Assembly: GCA_022813625.1 (NCBI GenBank)
Contig: JAKLMB010000033.1
Location: 248,001-312,000 of the forward strand
Direction: 5' to 3'
DNA from: Aaosphaeria pasadenensis
Taxonomy: Eukaryota; Ascomycota; Dothideomycetes; Pleosporales
Length of the DNA stretch: 64,000 bases
The notes under the pieces were generated by a model, which searched no databases, was not told the origin of the DNA, and saw nothing but the letters and a program-made list of their open reading frames with translations. Shown piece after piece: positions 57,298 through 64,000 of this stretch (position 1 is the first letter of the stretch; each line of letters opens with the position of its first letter). A program made the position numbers and the translations under genes.

Positions 57298-59402
57298 TCA
57301 AATTGTATCGTCACTTGCAATGATGATTGTGCTTCCTTCATCTTCATCCTCCTCTTCGTGGTTCTCTTCGGTGAAGTATTCCTCAGGATACACATCGGCA
57401 TCCTCATAATACTCGTATCCATTCTCCTCATATTCACTCCAGTCATAGTACCCGTCATACTCATCATCTTCATACACTTTAATGAACCTTTGCTCTTCAT
57501 CATAAACATCCTCGACCTCTGGGACATTGATCGGTCTGTTTGTCGCAAGGCCATAAGGATCAGCAGTGATATTCTTTCCGCGACCACCCCCCTCAGAACC
57601 TTCAACTCCAAACTGCAGGTCAGAAACAAACTTCAAGATCTCTTTCTTCGAGAATGCGGATTTGAAGCTGGAACCGGCATTACCACCGATCTCGCCGAGC
57701 TGCCCGCAAACATCGCATGTCCACCTTCCGTGATAAGCAGAGATCTTTTGTGATTTGGTTAGACAAGTGTAGTGGAATCGCGAGATAGGGCATGTTGAAC
57801 ACGCGCAAGTAATGATTCTCGTGTCGACAGGTTTGGTGCCGGGCTCCTCGGCCCTTGCGGGCTGTCTACAATAGCAAATGACATGAGGTGGGACCTTCGA
57901 TGGAGGAAGTATGTGATTTGGTCGTAGTCGACCGGGAGAAGCGTGGGGTGCTTCCTTGTCCGCTGATGGCAAAGGCGATGCAGGTGAAGCTTGGGCAAGC
58001 GATGAGACATTTGACATGATTGTGAGTGTTGCCAAAGGGGCTGGATTTGAGACCCTGTATATGCTGTTCACAAGTGCATCTTCGTTCTCATACATTTGTT
58101 TGATGTTTGGCCTCCCATATTTACCGAGCCCCCTTCTCATTGGAAAGATTCTGTAAGCACTTTCCTGAATATCGCTGTGCCAGACTGGAAAATAGCTGGT
58201 AGGAGGATCCACTTCGCCAGAAAGATATGATGCTGGGATTGACGAGCCAGATTCAGTGGAATCGCTCTGGGCTGCAGTATACTCGTACTCCATTACATCA
58301 TCATCCGGAATTTTGTGATTGACTGGTCCCTCGGTTGGCCCATCAAGTTGTGGGAGATCGGGAGTGCTGAGCATATTGTCGTTAGGACCCATGTTCGTGA
58401 TAGTATTACTATCCAAATTGTGCTCATGGCGTCTTCGTTTGGATGACATAGAGTCATCCAGGTCCCGGATTTCGGTCTGTACGTTAATCTGCGTAGAGTG
58501 AGTGCTATTGTAATTGACGGCCGCTTGCTCAGCACAAATATTTCCATCATCTTCACTGGGATGTTTGCGAGTATTCACCTGGCTAGGTACCATGGATGGA
58601 TCTCCAGCTACGTTGCGTGAAGGTCTGTAACCCAAAAGCTTCCATGCCCTCACTCTATTCTTCCATAGAAATTCCAAACACGGGATACAGAAGCATAGAA
58701 GTCTGGCTGATTTGACTGTTTCTGGGACGTGGAAACCGTACTCGCGGAACATCAATTCATCCCGCCTGAACAATAGGATTTGGCGTCCACAAATATTGAG
58801 ATCGGATGCTAGAACCAGTGTTCGAACATGAATCAGTGGCTCAATCATAACACATGGCCACCCATCAGGCTTTTTCAAGTTCTCATTAACAGCATCGCAC
58901 ATGGGGTTGTGGCAATGTTCAGCCTTGTACGGGCACCACTCATGGTAGACGAAAACTCGATTACCTGCGTTGTTTAATCTAGGTGAATATATTATGAAGT
59001 ATGAGACCTACTGAATTGAATGCATTCAGCAATAATTGCAACCATACGAGCAGTTGACGCGTCGATCTCACTGGATGTATCTGGGTCACTCGACGGGCGG
59101 GCAGCATTGACTTGAGGAATCGTGGACCAGTGTCGCGCCTGGAGTCTTACGAGCTGTTGATGGGTCATCTCATTAAGAGACCTCTGGACAAGATACTCAT
59201 CTCTGAAGTATTTTGGATGAAGAGTTCGCGCCAGGTAGTCCCGAAGATTCTGAGTCGTAGTCGTTTCGAGCGAGAAGCGAATTGTAAGAGTATCGTCGGA
59301 CGTGTCCAGATAATGCAACTGATCATTTTCATCACTTGTATCGATGTGCTTGAGACCATACACGTCGAGTTCATACTCTTCATCATCCATCATTGTACCC
59401 AT
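57298..59402 (-). CDS. PHD-type zinc-finger protein with acidic tail
   Basis: Two exons, 59012-59402 and 57298-58964, with a 47-nt intron (GTAGGT donor, CGCAG acceptor); 685 aa. The N-terminal 130 residues are acidic and Thr-rich. Around the splice junction lies a Cys/His cluster (YHEWCPYKAEHCHNPMC) that may bind zinc, followed by a conserved-looking block with LCFCIPCLEFLWKNRVRAW. The middle is disordered, with a basic patch SSKRRRHEH as possible nuclear signal. Near residues 470-535 an extended PHD-like finger appears: VICYCRQPA, IITCACSTCPISRFHYTC and RWTCDVCGQLGE, giving a Cys4-His-Cys3-type set with a long first loop. The C-terminal 80 residues are very acidic and Tyr-rich. A nuclear role is inferred. 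It is transcribed divergently from SDA1, 930 bases away. Confidence 0.83.
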
Positions 59403-60333
59403 GTTGAAAGTTGCATGCGGTTGCGAGTCTGAGATAGCTAAGTGGTGAAGTTTGGTGTTTTGTCGACGGGTGGGAGAGTCGGTTATTTATCAACAATAGA
59501 TTTGCAGGCTGTGCCCTGGTTTCTATTGGCTGTAATCACCTGAAAGACAGAATGCAAAAGCAGTCGCCTCACTCACTTGTGATTAGTACGCAGCGAGGGC
59601 CTTTTCCAAATGGGCTGTGTCCAAATCGATCTTGAAGTGAGTGGGAGTTGCCAACGGAGCCGCTAGAGCTGCTGGTTGGAAGGGTCAATTAAAAGACGTG
59701 TAGGTAATGTTTACAAGATGTAAACACGCGCTAGAGCTTTTCTTTAGATGCCTGGCGCTTCACTTCTGTAACGAGCGATCGAGCAGCATGTACACTTCAC
59801 CAATGCACGACAATCACCGATGGATACAAAATGAACAAACAATGCAAATGTAATAATATCAGAAGAGAGATATACAAAATATCCTGAAAATGAGCTGTCG
59901 TACGTAGAATATATTCTGAAGCCTCGGGTACAGAGGATCGGATTAAAAACTGTAGAATTTCGGGGTAGCAACTTTAGCTTTCTTTGGGGACAACAGTATT
60001 TTACGGAAGACAATTGAAAATTTGGACAGACTAATCTGTCGAGAATAGGAGCTGTTATCAACAACGATTGATATTATGGTCATTCACTATTTGGGTGAGG
60101 TGTGGTCCAAATTGACCTATGAGCTTTCACGTCGGTCGGCAGAATGGTTCTCCGACCACCGCGAAAGGCTCTTATCGATAACACCTGAAATCTTGGCAAG
60201 TGTCCCTTCCCAACTTTTTTTTCTCAATCGCGTCGCAGCAGCTGGAAGTGTTCACAGAAGCCAGAGTGCTTTGAACAGCTGCAAACTCGATATTTCTAGT
60301 CGCGCGAGGATATTATAGCTGCCTGACATAGCC
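59403..60333. promoter_or_regulatory. Divergent promoter region of the PHD-type and SDA1 genes
   Basis: No gene seen; the small + frame at 60076-60318 just before SDA1 lacks family resemblance. Promoters for both flanking genes are expected here. Confidence 0.5.
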
Positions 60334-62694
60334 ATGAAACGGAAAGTCGGCGCCCTCGAGAAGGTTCGTACACCTATCGCTGCTTCGAAAAATTCCGACA
60401 TTAATAGTATTCTAGGTGGAGGCGGACCTTACAAGTTTGAGGTACCGTGTAAAGCGAGACCCGCCGTCATACGAAGGAGACTTCATTGCGCAGTACGAGC
60501 TATATCAGACATATCGAGACCTCTTCCTACAGAACCCCGCGACGAGCGACAACAGCGGCTTGGTCTCTTTTCGCGACCAGGTCGACTTTGTCACACACTG
60601 TTCAGACTGCTATCCTTCAATCACAAAGGATTTCCCCACGGACATCGTAACAATTCTTCGCCAGCACCATGCGGAAATTGAGCCGGATCTACGAGAGAAG
60701 TTGGTGGGCAGCTTGTGTTTGCTGAGGAATAAGGAGGTTATTTCCTCCGAGATGTATGCTTGTTCTTCAATCGCTGGGGGCTGGACTAACGAGACATAGG
60801 CTGTTGGGAAATCTTTTCCCCCTCTTAATTGCCACTCCCAGTAAATCGCTTCGCCCTCTGCTATATACCAAGATCATCTCTGAGCTGCGAAACTCGCCGA
60901 ACACCAAAGCCAGCAAGGCCTTCCAGACCTCTCTATACAACCTCATAACCAGCGATCGCGAGTCCTCTAAGGCGTTATGGTCGGTCAAGATATGCCGGGA
61001 GATGTGGAGGCGGCAGGTTTGGACGGACTCCAAGGCTGTGGAGATCCAAAAAGAGGCAACTCTGTCGGACAATGAGAAGGTCATTGTTGGGTCAGTGCGG
61101 TTTTTCCTGGGAGGCGATCGCGAGAGAGAAGAGGCAGCGGAAGAGTCAAGCGACGACGAGATCGATATGGGAAAGCTTCGCCATCAGGCGGGAATCAACA
61201 AGAAGTCCAAGAAAAAGGAGCGCGATCTTAAGAAGGCCGCAGCGACCGTTAAGAGGAAGGAGAAGAAGAAGTCAGCACCTCATCCACTCAACTTTTCGGC
61301 TTTCCACCTGCTACACGATCCCCAGGGTTTTGCCGAGACACTGTGGAGCAAGCACTTGAAGGACTCCAAATCAAAGCTACCCCTCGAATCCAAACTTCTC
61401 GTTCTGAATCTCGTCACCCGTCTCGTGGGTCTGCATCAACTGTTGGTCACCTGTCCCAAGCTCTCGAGATTCCGTGCTAATCATGACTAGTACTATCATT
61501 TCCCTCTACAGTTGGTTCCTCAAATACCTTACTCCCCGCCAAACATCCGTCACGTCGTTCCTTGCTTGTCTAGCCCAGGCAACGCACAACTTCGTCCCTG
61601 GCGATGTCCTCGAACCTCTCGTCACCAAGATCGCCAACGAATTCGTCAGCGAAGCATCTGCGGCGGAGGTAGCCGCCTCCGGTCTCAACGCCATCCGTGA
61701 GATCTGCGCCCGCCAGCCCATGGCCATGAACGACACTCTATTGCAGGATCTCGTCTTGTATAGGAAGAGCAAGGACAAGGGAACGATGATGGCTGCGAAG
61801 GGTCTTCTCTCACTTTATCGTGAAGTCGGTGCAGAACTCCTGAATAAGCGTGACCGAGGCAAGGATGCGACCATGGGTCTACGCGCAGGTACTATGAAGG
61901 AGCGACGTTTCGGCGAGCAGGAGATCGGAGACATCCAGGGCATTGAGCTCCTCGAGCAATGGAAGGAAGAGGAGCGCCGCAAGAAACGTGAAGCCGCCGG
62001 CCTTCCCGCAGATATCGGCAGTGACGAAGAGGAGGAAGACGAGGCGGCTGATTGGAAGAACTGGGACGTCGAGTCCGACGACAGCGATTCATCTACTGGT
62101 TGGATCAATGTCGAGAGCGACGGCGAGGACATCAACGTTAGTGACAGCGAGGACGAAAAGGACCGTCCGAGCAAGAAAGCCAAGGTAGACGCCCCAGCCA
62201 ACGACGATGCCAAGTCCACGAAATCAGAGGAGCCAGAGGCGAAGAAGATCTCGAAGCTGCTGACAACGACCATCCTGACGCCCGCGGATCTCGCCAAACT
62301 CAAGGAGCTTCAGCTCGCGAGCTCGGTGAACGCGAATATGTCATCCAGCAAGCGCCGCGAAGCGCTACTCGCACAGCACGCGGACGACGCCATCACGGCA
62401 GAGACCATCGAAGCGGCCGGCCTGCTCGGCAAGAAGAAGACGAAGGAGGAGAAGATCGCGATGGCCAAGGGCGACCGCGAGGAGAACCACCAGTCGACGA
62501 CGGCGAAGCGCAAGGAGAAGAAGAACGCCGAGGGCAAGAGCACGACGAACAAGGAGAAGGCGAGGAAGAAGAACTTCTTGATGACGCTGGGCAAGGCCAA
62601 GGGCAAGCAGAAGCGGAGTCTGGTCGACGTGCGGAAGACGCTGCGTGGGCATTTGGACAGGCAGAAGAGGGGTGGACGACGTGGAAACAAGTAG
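60334..62694 (+). CDS. SDA1: SDA1 homologue, 60S ribosomal subunit biogenesis factor
   Basis: Essential nuclear protein needed for maturation and export of pre-60S ribosomes and, in yeast, linked to actin organisation and passage through G1. Four exons: 60334-60363, 60416-60753, 60800-61441 and 61491-62694; phases agree and give 737 aa. Exon 1 encodes only ten residues (MKRKVGALEK). The conserved N-terminal helical repeat region shows DFVTHCSDCYPSITKDFPTD, LLIATPSKSLRPLLYTKII and NEKVIVGSVRFFLGGDRER. The third acceptor must be GACTAG at 61490, because the later TACAG would cut out the conserved LYSWFLKYLTPRQ. Acidic stretches (SSDDEIDM, DEEEEDEAADW) alternate with lysine-rich ones. The C-terminus is the typical basic SDA1 end (KNFLMTLGKAKGKQKRSLVD and RQKRGGRRGNK), likely rRNA- and nucleolus-directed. 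Confidence 0.96.
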
Positions 62695-62789
62695 TGGTGG
62701 TCATTGTTGCAGAAGCTAGAAAGGATACCCTGTCTACAGTCAAGATATCAAAATTTCCATTCACTTTCCATTCCTTATGGGCGCAGTCA

Positions 62790-63911
62790 TCACAACAGCC
62801 ACGCACGCAGACACTCCACCTCAGCTCCATCATCCACTGAATTGACAACTCTATCAATCCGGCCCCCATCCCATGCATACCCATACCACAGCAAAACACC
62901 CACATCTCTCATAACACCCAACTCCCACAACTTCTCCTCTAACTCTGGCACTTCCTCACACAACACCGTATAGAACATGCTTCTAAGCTCCTCCGCACAA
63001 GCATAATACCTCCACACATTCGCCTCCGCGTCAAGAAACCCAAGGAACTGCTCAACAGCGTACAAACACACCCCGAACGGCAACCACTCCGCCTCCGCCC
63101 AATCCACCACCCCCGTTATCCTACTCCCCCCTTGATCGCAATTATCGATGCCCACGAGGATATTCGAAGCAATCAAATCCCCATGCGTCAGCACCACTGG
63201 CCACCCATCATCACAGTCCATGATACCCTCATAGTCCCCCAGTGTCCTCTTCGCCAGCGCCCTCATCTCCACACCCTCCAACTCCTCCGCCAAACGCGCG
63301 AGTTTAACACGGATCACACCCCCGACCTTCCCCTTCATCTGCCCTCTCCCACCCTCACAACCGCCCTCAGCATGACGATGGGGCATCGCGTCATCGAACG
63401 GCGAGTCCACCCTCCCCCGCCCCCTTGAATGAGACCGAGATGGCCAAGCGCGTCCGATAAACCTAGCAAGGCATCCCACCAAGCTCACCTGTCTCGCGAA
63501 CATTGCGGTTCCTGGGCGGATATCCACGGTGGGTTGGAGCCGCGAGTACGGTGTCCCTGGGAAGAGGGGCGTGCAAACTACCTGCCACTCCCCCTCCTCA
63601 TGTTCTGGGGAGGATGGGGTGGGTAGGATACGTGCGAAAGGAACAATCTCATCCCCGTAGACTCTCCCCGCCTCGGCTACGACACTAGCATCGAGGGCAT
63701 GGATATGGGGGCGGAGTTGAAGCACCATGGACTCCTCTTTGACATCGCCATTCTTGTCGTTTGAAAGGTTGGGAGTCAGGAGGAATGTGTGGCTGCAGCC
63801 GCCTTGGACGCCGGTCCAGAAGGTGAGGTTGTGGGAGGGGAAGTGTTGGATTGCTATGTCGTGGGCGTGTTGGACTATGGAGGGTGAAGGGAGTGATTTT
63901 AGTGGTGTCAT
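62790..63911 (-). CDS. Aminoglycoside-phosphotransferase-like kinase (APH/choline-kinase fold)
   Basis: 373 aa from the ATG at 63911 (MTPLKSLPSPSIVQ), where mould relatives usually start. An in-frame ATG at 63983 would add 24 mostly hydrophobic residues and cannot be excluded. The fold is shown by the Brenner-type catalytic motif VLTHGDLIASNILV (catalytic Asp, metal-binding Asn) and the metal-binding VVDWAEAEWLPFG, in the place of the kinase DFG. The N-terminal nucleotide-binding lobe is less clear (GVQGGCSHTFLL, then MVLQLRPHI). A Ser/Arg/Gly-rich insertion occurs at about residues 157-195 and looks disordered. These large fungal families are not known antibiotic-resistance genes; they probably phosphorylate small alcohol or sugar metabolites, identity unknown. 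Convergent with SDA1; the two stop codons are about 95 bases apart. Confidence 0.85.
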   Translation of the reverse strand: MTPLKSLPSPSIVQHAHDIAIQHFPSHNLTFWTGVQGGCSHTFLLTPNLSNDKNGDVKEESMVLQLRPHIHALDASVVAEAGRVYGDEIVPFARILPTPSSPEHEEGEWQVVCTPLFPGTPYSRLQPTVDIRPGTAMFARQVSLVGCLARFIGRAWPSRSHSRGRGRVDSPFDDAMPHRHAEGGCEGGRGQMKGKVGGVIRVKLARLAEELEGVEMRALAKRTLGDYEGIMDCDDGWPVVLTHGDLIASNILVGIDNCDQGGSRITGVVDWAEAEWLPFGVCLYAVEQFLGFLDAEANVWRYYACAEELRSMFYTVLCEEVPELEEKLWELGVMRDVGVLLWYGYAWDGGRIDRVVNSVDDGAEVECLRAWLL

Positions 63912-64000
63912 AGTTGGGGATTTATGGATTGTTATGATGGTATGGAGAGAGAGTAGAGGCAGAGATGGAGACACGAACCACATCCCCGCTCACAGTCGTG

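Noticed and set aside
61815..62905. Minus-strand Ser-rich frames opposite SDA1
   Set aside because: Mirror images of the Lys/Glu-rich SDA1 tail.
1..64000. CRISPR arrays, bacterial operons, telomere repeats, intact transposons
   Set aside because: None found; gene structure is plainly eukaryotic and repeats seen are simple-sequence tracts.

Overview
This window is nuclear DNA of a filamentous ascomycete (Pezizomycotina). The evidence is the short GT-AG introns (about 45-70 nt) with CTAAC/CTGAC-type branch points, an orotidine-5'-phosphate decarboxylase with the large acidic internal insertion seen in moulds, fungus-specific families (SDA1, MSS51, reductive iron uptake) and wide spacers full of simple repeats. 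Class and genus cannot be fixed from the sequence. I place 20 protein-coding genes that look intact and three broken ones. Several listed starts are the first in-frame ATG, because upstream TTG/GTG codons are not credible starts in a fungus. All splice sites were read by eye and checked for reading phase.

Left part (1-22 kb), gene-poor: a single-pass membrane protein with a proline-rich tail (1473-2627, +); a 6 kb stretch without a recognisable gene; a 794-aa PHD-finger protein (8786-11218, +); a LigB-type ring-opening dioxygenase (12787-13794, -); a five-exon AT-hook protein (14926-15776, -); and the uridine biosynthesis gene for OMP decarboxylase (19441-20886, +).

Iron block (22.2-26.8 kb): a FET3-type multicopper ferroxidase (-) and an FTR1-type iron permease (+) are transcribed divergently from a 1.3 kb shared promoter. 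That promoter carries three copies of the ATCWGATAA motif bound by fungal iron-responsive GATA repressors (SreA/Sre1). Two of them form one palindromic element.

Middle (27-39 kb): a BTB-domain protein and a von Willebrand A protein are followed by an accessory-looking island of about 6 kb. The island holds remnants of a CmcJ/AsaB-like enzyme, an amidase and an isochorismatase-like hydrolase. Among them sits an intact six-exon gene for a free-standing TPR protein that resembles the C-terminal part of NLR-type (NB-ARC/TPR) fungal receptors.

Right part (39-64 kb), denser: MSS51-like mitochondrial factor, secreted family CE1 esterase with an XlnR-type site and TATA box, fused aconitase X, F-box-like protein, amino-acid permease, D-2-hydroxyacid dehydrogenase, a DEDDy exonuclease, a second PHD-type protein divergent from SDA1, and an aminoglycoside-phosphotransferase-like kinase convergent with SDA1. 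No tRNA, rRNA, CRISPR array, intact transposon or telomere repeat was recognised.
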